Source of the DNA: Methylococcales bacterium
Lineage (GTDB): Bacteria > Pseudomonadota > Gammaproteobacteria > JABHGC01
Direction: 5' to 3'
Length of the DNA stretch: 35,136 nt
NCBI GenBank assembly: GCA_018671575.1
Contig: JABHHM010000166.1
Coordinates: 1 to 35,136 of the forward strand
Below the pieces are notes generated by a model. The model saw only the letters and a program-made list of their open reading frames with translations. It did no database searches and was not told the DNA's origin. Below, in pieces: positions 1-6,830 of the stretch (positions are counted from its first letter, which is position 1; every line of letters begins with the position of its first letter). A program made the position numbers and the translations under genes.

Positions 1-574
1 AAATAAATAACGACAGAATCATGACATCGAGTGCATTACGCTTTCTATAAAATACGATGGCAAGCAACAATAGGCCAATGAGCATATTTAGTATAATGAT
101 GTCTGAAAATGGAAAATTAATGCCAATGTTTGGAATAAATGAAATTTTTGAGGTTTGGAGTATCCAGTTTGCTTGATGATTTATTGCCCAATAAAAAGTA
201 GCAACTTGAGATGCAATAAAAACAAATTTAAAAAAGCCATAAATGGTAAAGCAACCACGTTCTTTAAAAAAACTAAAGAGGACGACATTGATGGGAAATA
301 TCAATGACAATAAGATTAATTGAGCATTATCCGTCAGGTTTTTTGGTGTAAAATTAAAGTAATATTTGTTCGATAAAAGAAAAATGAGCAATAAAAAAAT
401 CTGAAAAAACGCTCGGCTACGATTAAATTTGATGCATATCAGCATAGAAATGCCGATAAATGCGAGTAGTGCATATTCAGCAATTTGACGATATTCAACG
501 ATGATTGGGTTAATCGTTGGTAACAGAAAATATGAGCCTACCAATGTGACAAAAGATAATATTAAATAGAACAT
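1..574 (-). CDS. Multi-pass membrane protein, N-terminal part (C-terminus outside window)
   Basis: Reading the minus strand from an ATG at 574 gives an open frame of about 191 codons to the window edge, not listed in the ORF track because it has no stop here. The translation starts MFYLILSFVTLVGSYFLLP and is dominated by hydrophobic stretches separated by short basic loops (for example KFNRSR, YRKRN), consistent with about six membrane segments. No soluble catalytic domain has been reached. N-terminal membrane modules of this kind often precede GGDEF diguanylate cyclase domains, but that is only a guess because the downstream domain is not visible. The ribosome-binding site is weak. An uninterrupted 570-bp frame with membrane-protein composition supports a real gene; the function is unknown. 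Confidence 0.6.
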   Translation of the reverse strand, partial: MFYLILSFVTLVGSYFLLPTINPIIVEYRQIAEYALLAFIGISMLICIKFNRSRAFFQIFLLLIFLLSNKYYFNFTPKNLTDNAQLILLSLIFPINVVLFSFFKERGCFTIYGFFKFVFIASQVATFYWAINHQANWILQTSKISFIPNIGINFPFSDIIILNMLIGLLLLAIVFYRKRNALDVMILSLFI

Positions 575-612
575 AGTTGATGGTCAGTATCTGATTGAGG
601 TTTTAAAGTGTT

Positions 613-700
613 GGAAAAACAAAGTTTTTTAATAGTAGATGTTTTTTACCATGAATATATTGAAATATTTTTTATTATCTTCATATGCTTCATGGTTAAA
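613..700. repeat. Inverted-repeat element, family F, copy 1
   Basis: A hairpin-forming sequence bounded by TTTTTTACCATGAA and TTCATGGTTAAA. Together with the adjoining GGAAAAACAAAGTTTT it matches, in opposite orientation, the element just after the lipoprotein gene (30655–30758), including the flanking ACTTTGTTTTTCC block. It lies between the start of the partial membrane protein and the end of the 125-aa gene. It contains no ORF. Confidence 0.6.
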
Positions 701-785
701 TAATTAGATATCTGTCTTCGAGTATTCTAAAATTTGATTTCAGGTCATCACGTCTTTAAATTATAGATCTTAAAAACGGTATTTT

Positions 786-1163
786 CTAATTAGGCATAGA
801 AAAATTAACGCTAACAGCTTCTTTCATTTGCTTGTCAAATCGTAATAATATTGACAATGAAGCCCCTTGTTTTTTGGCTTCAACTTGTTTCAAATCAGGG
901 ATACGGTTGGCGAGATAGGCGCAAGCGGCAGATGCCAGCATTTCATTGTCTGTCTGAATAGCAATCAGTAGTTGATTGGCAACAAAATAGGCTCTTTCTA
1001 ATTGATTGGGATTGCTGATATTCTTGTTTCCCATATGAATTCCATTGCTCATTTGTTGATCCATTAGGTTAAGGTACTCAAGTTGATTCTGAGGAAGCTT
1101 TTTAGTGCGGTCATATTCTACTTGCGAAGTTCCATCCAGTAAGATAGAAAGTTTGTTGTCCAT
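786..1163 (-). CDS. Conserved-looking hypothetical protein, 125 aa
   Basis: A 125-residue soluble protein that I do not recognise. It has no signal peptide and no membrane segment. The middle (about residues 50–95) is Ala/Leu-rich and predicted helical (ERAYFVANQLLIAIQ, ASAACAYLANRIPDL); the C-terminal third reads like a short beta-rich tail (SLSILLRFDKQ). The start ATG at 1163 is preceded on the minus strand by an A/T-rich leader with AAAGG about 9 bases upstream, an acceptable ribosome-binding site. It stands alone: the next gene upstream is about 700 bp away and faces the other way. The coding-like composition makes a real gene likely, but nothing in it or around it suggests a role. Confidence 0.7.
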   Translation of the reverse strand: MDNKLSILLDGTSQVEYDRTKKLPQNQLEYLNLMDQQMSNGIHMGNKNISNPNQLERAYFVANQLLIAIQTDNEMLASAACAYLANRIPDLKQVEAKKQGASLSILLRFDKQMKEAVSVNFSMPN

Positions 1164-1860
1164 AGTTAAACCTTTTTAATTATTTGAAAGAGATACTATC
1201 ATAGGAGCAATTTAGAAAATATACCCTCCTCGGTAATACTGGCAATTAGTCTGCATTGCCTTAATTGTGTAAGTGTTATTCAGTGAATGAGTCAATGAAT
1301 AAAGCAAGGTGATAATTGCACAATTGACCATTAAAATGCCATTGAGCCTATTCGTCAATGACTCAATAATTTCAATTAAAGACCATGCGGGAAACGACAG
1401 AAGAACGTTTGTAGGAAATTGCTTGTAATGCTAATGTTGATAAAAATGATACAGTAAAGGCTTAAATAATTTACTCTAATTGCTATGATTAAGTAAGTGA
1501 GCATAATTATTTACAGTATCGAAAAAATAAAGTTTTGTTATTAACCAAACATAGATATGAGTGATTTATTTGGACTATGGGTGATGTTAATAAGGGGCGA
1601 TTCAACAATAACTTTTACAATTTTCGAAGAAATTTTGTTTACAGGCAAGGCGCGAAAACAGACACGTAGTCGAACTATGCAACTGTTTGAGTAACGAAGC
1701 CTGTGGGTCAACGATCAAGTAAATGTAAAGGTTGATTTTGAATCGTCCTAAGTGCCCGCATTCATTCGATGTTCAAAAAAATATTACTTTGGTCAAAGAG
1801 GTCATGTTCTTAAATATGTCGATTAAATATGGAAATATACAAATATGGAATACTTGAACT
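1164..1860. other. Intergenic region between divergent genes
   Basis: Nearly 700 bp with no credible gene; the only track entry here (1773–2024, minus) is antisense to the receptor gene. It must hold the promoters for the 125-aa gene and the receptor, but I could not identify either convincingly. Around 1290–1370 there are loosely inverted GAGTCAATGAAT / TCAATGACTCAAT words and the small palindrome AATTGCACAATT, which might be operator-like. The stretch 1596–1748 is a family A repeat, listed separately. Confidence 0.6.
1596..1748. repeat. Palindromic interspersed repeat, family A, copy 1
   Basis: About 153 bp bounded by imperfect terminal inverted repeats (GGCGATTCAACAATAAC at the left; TTGATTTTGAATCGTCC at the right) around a central hairpin with core TAGTCGAACTA. 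Homologous copies lie at 3110–3289 and 18057–18181, both in the opposite orientation. Shared internal words include TTTGTTCACAGGCAAGGC-like and CAACTGTTTGA. No ORF is present. It resembles a non-autonomous mobile element or REP/BIME-type repeat; I do not recognise a named family. Confidence 0.75.
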
Positions 1861-3072
1861 ATGCTGATTAACTGGATAAAAAAGTATGCAATGCGACTGT
1901 TAGGTTTGACATTGATACTGTTAATAATCTCAATCATTATTATTTCCGTAAAAGAGGGCTTGCAGAGTATTTTAATGCTTTCGGTGATTGCTATATTGAT
2001 ATTGTCTATTTTATTGTTGATCAAGTATTTTGAAGCTCAACAGATTAATCAGGTTTTTATACAGGCGAATGATATGATTGATGACTGTAAAAATAACCGT
2101 ACCATGACTCCTGTTCAAAATAATTTGAATAATCCTCACATTACTGAATTTGTTAAAAATTATAATGCATTAATGAAACAAGAATGTGGGCAGAAAGAAT
2201 TATTTCATCATGTTTCTATGGGTTTGTCTGAACAAGCCAGTCAATTGTCATCAGCCGCTGGACAAATAGAACAAGAAATGTCCAGGCAGATGGACAATAT
2301 TCAAAATTTGTTTGGTCAGGTTGATAAAGTGGCGGTGGCAATGCAAGTGGCAGGTGAAGTGGCAGAAACAACATCGAGTATTGCGAATAATTCTGAATCT
2401 GAAGGTAACAGCGGTAAGTTAGTTATGACCAATGCCATTACTGGCGTCATGAATCTGGCTTCATTAATTGGCGACGCAGAAGCCGTTGTCGATAACTTAC
2501 GAGATGACAGTAAGTTAATTCAAGGAATTACCGAAGTCATTACCAGTGTGTCGGATCAAACCAGTTTGCTGGCATTGAATGCTGCCATTGAAGCTGCCAG
2601 GGCAGGGGAGCAGGGGCGTGGTTTTGCTGTGGTGGCTGATGAAGTTCGTTCATTGGCAAACAAAACTCAACACTCTGCCAAAGAAATTCAATCCATTATT
2701 CGTACCTTATTGGATCATATTCAAGGTGTTAACCAAATTGTCACACAATCCAAGGAAGAAGCTGACAAATCTGATGATTTGATGGAAGGCGTGACTATTT
2801 CCTATTCGCAAATAGTGGGTTATATGCAAGAAGTGAGTGTTTTTGCACAAAATTTGGCAAAAATAACCGCGGATGAAAAAATTGCATCCGAAATAGTAAC
2901 CCAGGGCTTGGAAGAAACATTGGCTGCATTGAAAGTGACCAATAACCAATGTATTCAGCTTGCTCAATCAGCCAAAGAAGTCGGTAAGCTGGGAGAGCAG
3001 ATTAAAATGTTAATTAGTGGTGGCGTGGCGACAGATACTTTAGATGATGAAGACAGTTTCGAAATGTTTTAA
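1861..3072 (+). CDS. Methyl-accepting chemotaxis protein, two TM segments, no periplasmic domain
   Basis: A chemoreceptor of 403 aa. Two adjacent hydrophobic segments (about residues 12–31 and 37–54) sit at the N-terminus with only a few residues between them, so there is no periplasmic ligand domain. The rest is a cytoplasmic helical hairpin whose tip ([20 protein letters not shown], about 225–245, followed by [15 protein letters not shown]) is the highly conserved kinase-control region. It presumably senses something in or near the membrane or through a partner. The protein ends in an acidic tail, [14 protein letters not shown] fits the x-[HFYW]-x-x-[HFYW] pattern of CheR/CheB-tethering pentapeptides, and the tail also resembles those of three proteins in the chemosensory operon at 13–16 kb. 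The gene is isolated from that operon. The start ATG has no clear Shine-Dalgarno; Met11 is an alternative but would cut the first TM segment. Confidence 0.9.
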   Translation: MLINWIKKYAMRLLGLTLILLIISIIIISVKEGLQSILMLSVIAILILSILLLIKYFEAQQINQVFIQANDMIDDCKNNRTMTPVQNNLNNPHITEFVKNYNALMKQECGQKELFHHVSMGLSEQASQLSSAAGQIEQEMSRQMDNIQNLFGQVDKVAVAMQVAGEVAETTSSIANNSESEGNSGKLVMTNAITGVMNLASLIGDAEAVVDNLRDDSKLIQGITEVITSVSDQTSLLALNAAIEAARAGEQGRGFAVVADEVRSLANKTQHSAKEIQSIIRTLLDHIQGVNQIVTQSKEEADKSDDLMEGVTISYSQIVGYMQEVSVFAQNLAKITADEKIASEIVTQGLEETLAALKVTNNQCIQLAQSAKEVGKLGEQIKMLISGGVATDTLDDEDSFEMF

Positions 3073-3109
3073 GCTAACACATAAATAAACTACCCAATGT
3101 TCGCCCTTA

Positions 3110-3289
3110 GGATGATTCAAAATTAACCTTTACATTTGCTCGCATTAACGCATAAGATTCGATAAGTTTCATCTAATCTGTTGTCCACAGGCTGTGTCGC
3201 TCAAACAGTTGCATAGTTCGACTATGCGCCTGTTTTCATGCCTTGCCAGCGAACAAAAGTTTCTTCACAAATCGTAAAGGTTATTACCA
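3110..3289. repeat. Palindromic interspersed repeat, family A, copy 2
   Basis: The left end reads GATGATTCAAAATTAACC and the right end GTAAAGGTTATTACC, with the central hairpin GCATAGTTCGACTATGC. Its reverse complement aligns along its whole length with copy 1 at 1596–1748, apart from about 30 extra bases near one end. The right terminal repeat is shorter than in copy 1 and abuts the family B element, as if truncated there. Confidence 0.75.
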
Positions 3290-3293
3290 ATAC

Positions 3294-3473
3294 AAGGAAC
3301 GGGCACGAAATAACTTCCCGTTCTTGGTTTTATATTTATGTTAGGTTCAAATGATCTGATTGAATAAAAGTGTAGGCATAGTCGCTCTATTCCAAACTTT
3401 TATGATTGAAGATCATTTGAAGATGGCATAAAGATGAAAGTTAGAACGGGAAATTATTTCGTGCCCGTTCCTT
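3294..3473. repeat. MITE-like element with 31-bp near-perfect terminal inverted repeats (family B)
   Basis: The left terminus AAGGAACGGGCACGAAATAA continues to CTTCCCGTTCT and is matched by an inverted copy at the right end with a single mismatch over 31 bp. Inside lies a second inverted pair (CAAATGATCT at 3348 and AGATCATTTG at 3410), and then an imperfect third, so the full 180 bp can fold into one long hairpin. It has no coding capacity. A degenerate shorter copy is at 11012–11098. I see no obvious target-site duplication. Confidence 0.8.
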
Positions 3474-3634
3474 AGGGGAGGCGAAATAAATAAATGTCCA
3501 AATTGCGCAGGATTTTTGTTTGCTTTTGAGGCGCAAAAATAGGCGTATAGTCGAACTACACAACTATTTTTGCAACAAAAAAGGCGGATAAAAATACAAG
3601 CAAGTTGGATGTTTATTTGTTACGCATCCCCTTA
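3472..3634. repeat. Palindromic interspersed repeat, family D, copy 1
   Basis: About 163 bp with imperfect terminal inverted repeats of about 34 bp: TTAGGGGAGGCGAAATAAAT on the left and GTTACGCATCCCCTTA on the right. The middle is a hairpin with GGCGTATAGTCGAACTACAC flanked by inverted CAAAAATAG / CTATTTTTG words. The second copy at 32406–32588 matches over its full length in the same orientation; a partial inverted copy runs off the window end at 35020–35136. Confidence 0.75.
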
Positions 3635-3665
3635 TTTCATGCTCATCCCTTATCTACCGCAGTGT

Positions 3666-4547
3666 CTATTTCCTCGGATGCTCGCTCCAATGCAACTTTG
3701 CCCTCAAAATATCAAAATAATCATGATTTTTGGGGTGTAATATAACCACTTTTTCAGGTTTTTGGGTTATTTTAATCGTGTCATTGATGAATAAGTCCTG
3801 ACTGCTTTGTCCATCTAATGTTACTTTGGCATTGGGTTCTCTACCTTTTAAATAAATTTCAATGCAACATTCTGCGTCAACAACAATTGGACGATTACTT
3901 AATGTATGTGGACAAATAGGGGAGAGTAATATGGCGTTTAAGCTGGGATGTAATATTGGTCCACCACTGGATAATGCATAAGCAGTTGAGCCTGTGGGTG
4001 TGGAAACAATTAGCCCATCAGCATGTTGTCGATTTAAAAATTGGCCATTGATGTAAGTTTCGAGCTCAATCATTCGGGCAATATTCCATTTGTGAATGAC
4101 CACATCATTCAATGCAACATGATTTGAAATGGTTTGTTGGTTACGAATGATTTGTACATCAAATAAATAGCGTTCATCTTTAATAAATTGCCCTGCAAAA
4201 ATTTCATCTAATCTTTCACTGATTTCATTAGGAGAAATATCAACTAAAAACCCAAGGCGACCTAAATTGATGCCCAGTATCGGAATTCGATGATTGGCAA
4301 AAGTTCGTGCCGTTGCCAGTAATGTCCCATCACCACCAATACAAATAATTAAATCACAATGTTCTGCCAATTGTTGATGAGAAACAGTGTTGTAATTTTT
4401 ATTAAGACTGAATTCTTTGGCAGATCGATGAAGATAGATGTTTTTTTTGCAACTATCTAAATGCCTGGTAATGGCCGTTAAGGTTGTTAATACTCGGGAA
4501 TCATCACTTTTAGTGATCAGTCCAATGTTTTTAAATTGATAAGTCAT
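3666..4547 (-). CDS. nadK: NAD kinase
   Basis: NAD kinase phosphorylates NAD+ at the 2'-hydroxyl of its adenosine ribose to make NADP+, using ATP or polyphosphate depending on the enzyme. The 293-aa length is typical for the gammaproteobacterial family. Diagnostic motifs are present: GGDGTLLATAR (about residues 71–81, the nucleotide-binding GGDGT motif), NLGRLGFL (about 98–105), and the glycine-rich HADGLIVSTPTGSTAYALSS followed by GGP. DGQSSQDL near residue 255 belongs to the C-terminal beta domain. It is divergent from hrcA, the arrangement seen in many gammaproteobacteria where nadK borders the heat-shock genes. No truncation or odd residue is seen. Confidence 0.96.
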   Translation of the reverse strand: MTYQFKNIGLITKSDDSRVLTTLTAITRHLDSCKKNIYLHRSAKEFSLNKNYNTVSHQQLAEHCDLIICIGGDGTLLATARTFANHRIPILGINLGRLGFLVDISPNEISERLDEIFAGQFIKDERYLFDVQIIRNQQTISNHVALNDVVIHKWNIARMIELETYINGQFLNRQHADGLIVSTPTGSTAYALSSGGPILHPSLNAILLSPICPHTLSNRPIVVDAECCIEIYLKGREPNAKVTLDGQSSQDLFINDTIKITQKPEKVVILHPKNHDYFDILRAKLHWSEHPRK

Positions 4548-4578
4548 GGTACTATTTTAGTAAAAAAATCATTTACAT

Positions 4579-4590
4579 GCTAAATTTAGC
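4579..4590. promoter_or_regulatory. Perfect 12-bp palindrome in the nadK–hrcA divergent region
   Basis: GCTAAATTTAGC is a perfect palindrome placed between the nadK and hrcA starts, where a shared operator would sit. Related words (TTGCTAAAATT and AATTTAGCAA) flank the stretch after hrcA, at 5793–5880. It is not a CIRCE element. A regulatory role is speculative. Confidence 0.3.
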
Positions 4591-4618
4591 TAGTATATTT
4601 AATATTTATCCTGCAAGG

Positions 4619-4657
4619 GGATGAATTTCGTTTGAGCAGGCGAGTTGCTCAACTCAG
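4619..4657. repeat. Short dispersed repeat with hairpin, family C, copy 1
   Basis: GGATGAATTTCGTTTGAGCA followed by GGCGAGTTGCTCAACT can form the stem TTGAGCA/TGCTCAA. It resembles GATAGGTTTCGTTCGAGCAG-AAGAGCTACTTAACT at 18016–18055. It overlaps the first codons of the hrcA ORF as listed in the track, which argues that translation starts downstream. Confidence 0.5.
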
Positions 4658-4697
4658 CGTTATCATCATTAATGTCTTCAAAGGAGTGTTGTTTTCA

Positions 4698-5753
4698 GTG
4701 GCAAAGTCAAAAGGTCTTGATGATCGTTCTCAACAGCTATTGAAAATATTGATTGAGTCCTATATTGAGGATGGTCAACCTGTCGGTTCTCGTAAGTTAT
4801 CCAAAAGCAATGGCTTGAATTTAAGTCCTGCAACCATTCGTAATGTGATGTCAGACCTTGAAGATTTGGGTTTGGTGAAATCACCTCATACTTCAGCAGG
4901 GCGAGTTCCCACCACGATAGGTTATCGAACTTTTGTTGATTCATTGATTACTGTGAATCCAATGGAAGAAGCTCAAATGCAGTTACTTAATAATTATTTA
5001 AAGAATGATCCTCAGGAGGCAGATTTGCAAGAAGTATTGAAGTCAGCATCTAATGTCCTTTCATCGGTTACTCATTTGGCAGGTTTAGTGACTGTTCCCA
5101 AAATAGATGCTAATGAATTTCGCCAAATTGAGTTTTTGCCCTTATCTAATCGTCGTGTTTTGGTTATTTTGGTGATTAATAAACAAGATGTTCAAAATCG
5201 TATCGTTAATATGGAAAGTGATTATTCAATTGCAGAATTGGAGCAAGCCGCAAATTATTTGAATCAAACATTTTCAGGGCGGCCATTGGAGGAAGTTAGG
5301 CAAGGAATTCTGAATGATTTGAATAATACTCGTTTGCATATGAATGAAATGATGCAAACGGCCATCAAAATGGCGGGTAAAGTGTTTGAAGATAAGGCGG
5401 ATGATAAAAATGATTTTGTGCTGGCAGGACAGACTAATTTAATGGATTTTGAAGAGTTGTCCGAAATGGCGCAATTACGTCAATTGTTTGAGGCATTTAA
5501 TCAGAAAAGTGAGATTCTTAATTTATTTGACCGTAGTTTTGGTGCCGATGGTGTTCAAATATTTATAGGAAAAGAATCTGATTGTTTGCCGTTAAAACAG
5601 TGTAGTATGATTACATCCTCTTATTCTGTTGATGGTAAAATTGTTGGTGCATTGGGTGTGATTGGCCCAACCCGAATGAATTATAAGCAGGTTATTCCTG
5701 TGGTTGATGTGACTGCTAAGTTGTTAGGTAGTATTTTAAGAAAAATATCATAA
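4698..5753 (+). CDS. hrcA: Heat-inducible transcription repressor HrcA
   Basis: HrcA represses heat-shock operons by binding the CIRCE operator. The track ORF begins at a TTG (4632), but I prefer the GTG at 4698: AAGGAG lies 11 bases upstream, the protein then begins VAKSKGLDDRSQQLLKILIE, and the length becomes 351 aa, close to the family norm. The N-terminal winged-helix region is clear (SYIEDGQPVGSRKLSK, LSPATIRNVMSDLEDLGLV, SPHTSAGRVPTTIGYRTFVD). The C-terminal half holds the family's HrcA_C region, including FIGKESD and GALGVIGPTRMNY near the end. It is followed by grpE, dnaK and dnaJ. I found no CIRCE-type inverted repeat (TTAGCACTC-N9-GAGTGCTAA) in the window, so its targets are probably elsewhere, for example groESL. 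Confidence 0.94.
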   Translation: MAKSKGLDDRSQQLLKILIESYIEDGQPVGSRKLSKSNGLNLSPATIRNVMSDLEDLGLVKSPHTSAGRVPTTIGYRTFVDSLITVNPMEEAQMQLLNNYLKNDPQEADLQEVLKSASNVLSSVTHLAGLVTVPKIDANEFRQIEFLPLSNRRVLVILVINKQDVQNRIVNMESDYSIAELEQAANYLNQTFSGRPLEEVRQGILNDLNNTRLHMNEMMQTAIKMAGKVFEDKADDKNDFVLAGQTNLMDFEELSEMAQLRQLFEAFNQKSEILNLFDRSFGADGVQIFIGKESDCLPLKQCSMITSSYSVDGKIVGALGVIGPTRMNYKQVIPVVDVTAKLLGSILRKIS

Positions 5754-6075
5754 AATATCTATCTCCGTCTGTTCAAGTAATGGAAAACTGAGTTGCTAAA
5801 ATTTTAATTTGAAGCATACGAAGGCATGAAGTATTTCTTAACTCTTCTTCATGAGCTTTATGGCTCAATAAATTTAGCAAAATCTTAACGTGTTAAAAAT
5901 AATTAAAACCTGTCTGTTAGAATGCATCATTCGATCTCTTGCGTAAAAAATATGTTTTTTCATCATTATTTTTCCAAAAGAAAGCTTCTTTCAAAATATT
6001 TTCAAAATTAAAGGTTGAAATTTTGATTTATGTCCCTATTATCTCTTTGTTAAAAAATCAATATGAGAGGAATCA
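5754..6075. other. hrcA–grpE intergenic region with hairpins
   Basis: About 320 bp without a gene. Inverted TTGCTAAAATT (5793) and AATTTAGCAA (5871) bracket a smaller inverted pair, CATGAAG/CTTCATG, and GAGC/GCTC around TTTATG. This inner part looks like a degenerate family F repeat. A possible sigma70 promoter for grpE lies at about 5890–5923 (TTAAAA, 17-bp spacer, TTAGAAT), but it is weak. GAGAGGA just upstream of 6076 is a good grpE ribosome-binding site. No CIRCE and no clear sigma32 site were found. Confidence 0.5.
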
Positions 6076-6711
6076 ATGGAAAATGAAAACCCAGATCAGG
6101 CAGAACAGTCATCCGACCCGATTGATGTGTCACCTGAGAAAGATAGTGCAGATAGTGTCCAGGATCATTCTGGTAAAGTTACAGAAAAAAAAACATATGA
6201 ACAAATTGAATCTGAGCTGAAAAAATCACTTGAAAAGTCGGATGAAAACTGGGCGCAGTTTTTAAATGCAAAGGCTGAGGCGGAAAATTTAAAGAAACGT
6301 CATATCAGAGAGCAGGAAAATGCCAGAAAGTATGCGTTGGAGCGTTTCAGTCAAGAATTGCTACAGGTCAAAGACAGTTTAGAGTTGGGTCTTACAGCAG
6401 CAAATGCTGATGATGCAGAAGTGTCGAAGTTGATTGAAGGTAGCGAATTAACACTTAAATTGCTGACCTCTGTATTGGAAAAATTCGATATTGAAGAAGT
6501 AAATCCTAAAGATGAAAAATTCAATCCAGATCATCATCAAGCTATGTCAATGCTGGACAGGGATGACTTGGATGCAAATACTGTTATTCAAGTTATTCAG
6601 AAAGGTTATTTGCTAAATGGTCGTTTATTGCGTCCTGCGATGGTTATTGTGTCTAAAAAACCTGCTGTGGTAGAACTTGTTGCAGAACCAGAAAATGATG
6701 AGCCAAACTAA
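6076..6711 (+). CDS. grpE: Nucleotide exchange factor GrpE
   Basis: GrpE releases ADP from DnaK and so drives the Hsp70 cycle in the cytoplasm. The 211-aa protein has an acidic, low-complexity N-terminus (about residues 1–50), a long charged coiled-coil helix (about 50–105, with NAKAEAENLKKRHIREQENA), and the C-terminal beta wing containing FNPDHHQAMSM and the conserved VIQKGYLLNGRLLRPAMVIVS. The start follows GAGAGGAATCA. It lies between hrcA and dnaK; the 119-bp gap to dnaK holds a heat-shock promoter, so dnaK can be expressed apart from grpE. The overlapping 93-aa ORF in another frame is a shadow. Confidence 0.95.
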   Translation: MENENPDQAEQSSDPIDVSPEKDSADSVQDHSGKVTEKKTYEQIESELKKSLEKSDENWAQFLNAKAEAENLKKRHIREQENARKYALERFSQELLQVKDSLELGLTAANADDAEVSKLIEGSELTLKLLTSVLEKFDIEEVNPKDEKFNPDHHQAMSMLDRDDLDANTVIQVIQKGYLLNGRLLRPAMVIVSKKPAVVELVAEPENDEPN

Positions 6712-6728
6712 TAAACCTATAATATGTG

Positions 6729-6759
6729 CTTGAAATTTAAAGCTACAACCCTCATATAA
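6729..6759 (+). promoter_or_regulatory. Sigma32 (RpoH) heat-shock promoter for dnaK
   Basis: CTTGAAA, 13 bases, then CCCTCATAT closely matches the RpoH consensus CTTGAAA-N11–16-CCCCATNT. It is located about 75 bp upstream of the dnaK start, inside the grpE–dnaK gap. It implies that RpoH drives dnaK here even though hrcA is also present. Confidence 0.75.
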
Positions 6760-6830
6760 GCAAGCATAGCTTTTAATAAACAATATTTACAATTTCATAA
6801 AAAATTTAACTTACTTGGAGATTATCTAAA

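Larger units (their letters stand above)
3073..3665. other. Intergenic repeat array
   Basis: A gap of about 590 bp between the receptor gene and the 3' end of nadK, filled almost completely by three repeat elements in tandem: family A (3110–3289), family B hairpin (3294–3473) and family D (about 3472–3634). The last two share their junction (CTTAGGGG). Just after the receptor stop, ATAAATAAACTACCCA resembles the edge of the family D copy at 35020. The receptor and nadK are convergent, so this is a transcription-termination zone and a permissive place for insertions. Confidence 0.75.

Noticed and set aside
1773-2024. 83-aa minus-strand ORF over the receptor start
   Set aside because: Antisense to the TM region of the receptor gene; its hydrophobicity only mirrors that coding sequence.
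3110-3634. CRISPR array
   Set aside because: Repeated palindromic words suggested it at first, but there are no regularly spaced direct repeats with unique spacers and no cas genes.
4678-4944. 88-aa minus-strand ORF
   Set aside because: Antisense shadow of hrcA; the sense frame has clear HrcA motifs.
5754-6075. CIRCE operator upstream of grpE
   Set aside because: The inverted TTGCTAAA/TTTAGCAA words are 70 bp apart and lack the GCACTC-N9-GAGTGC arrangement.
5939-6220. 93-aa plus-strand ORF before grpE
   Set aside because: Overlaps the start of grpE in another frame, has Lys/Phe-rich low-complexity sequence and no ribosome-binding site.
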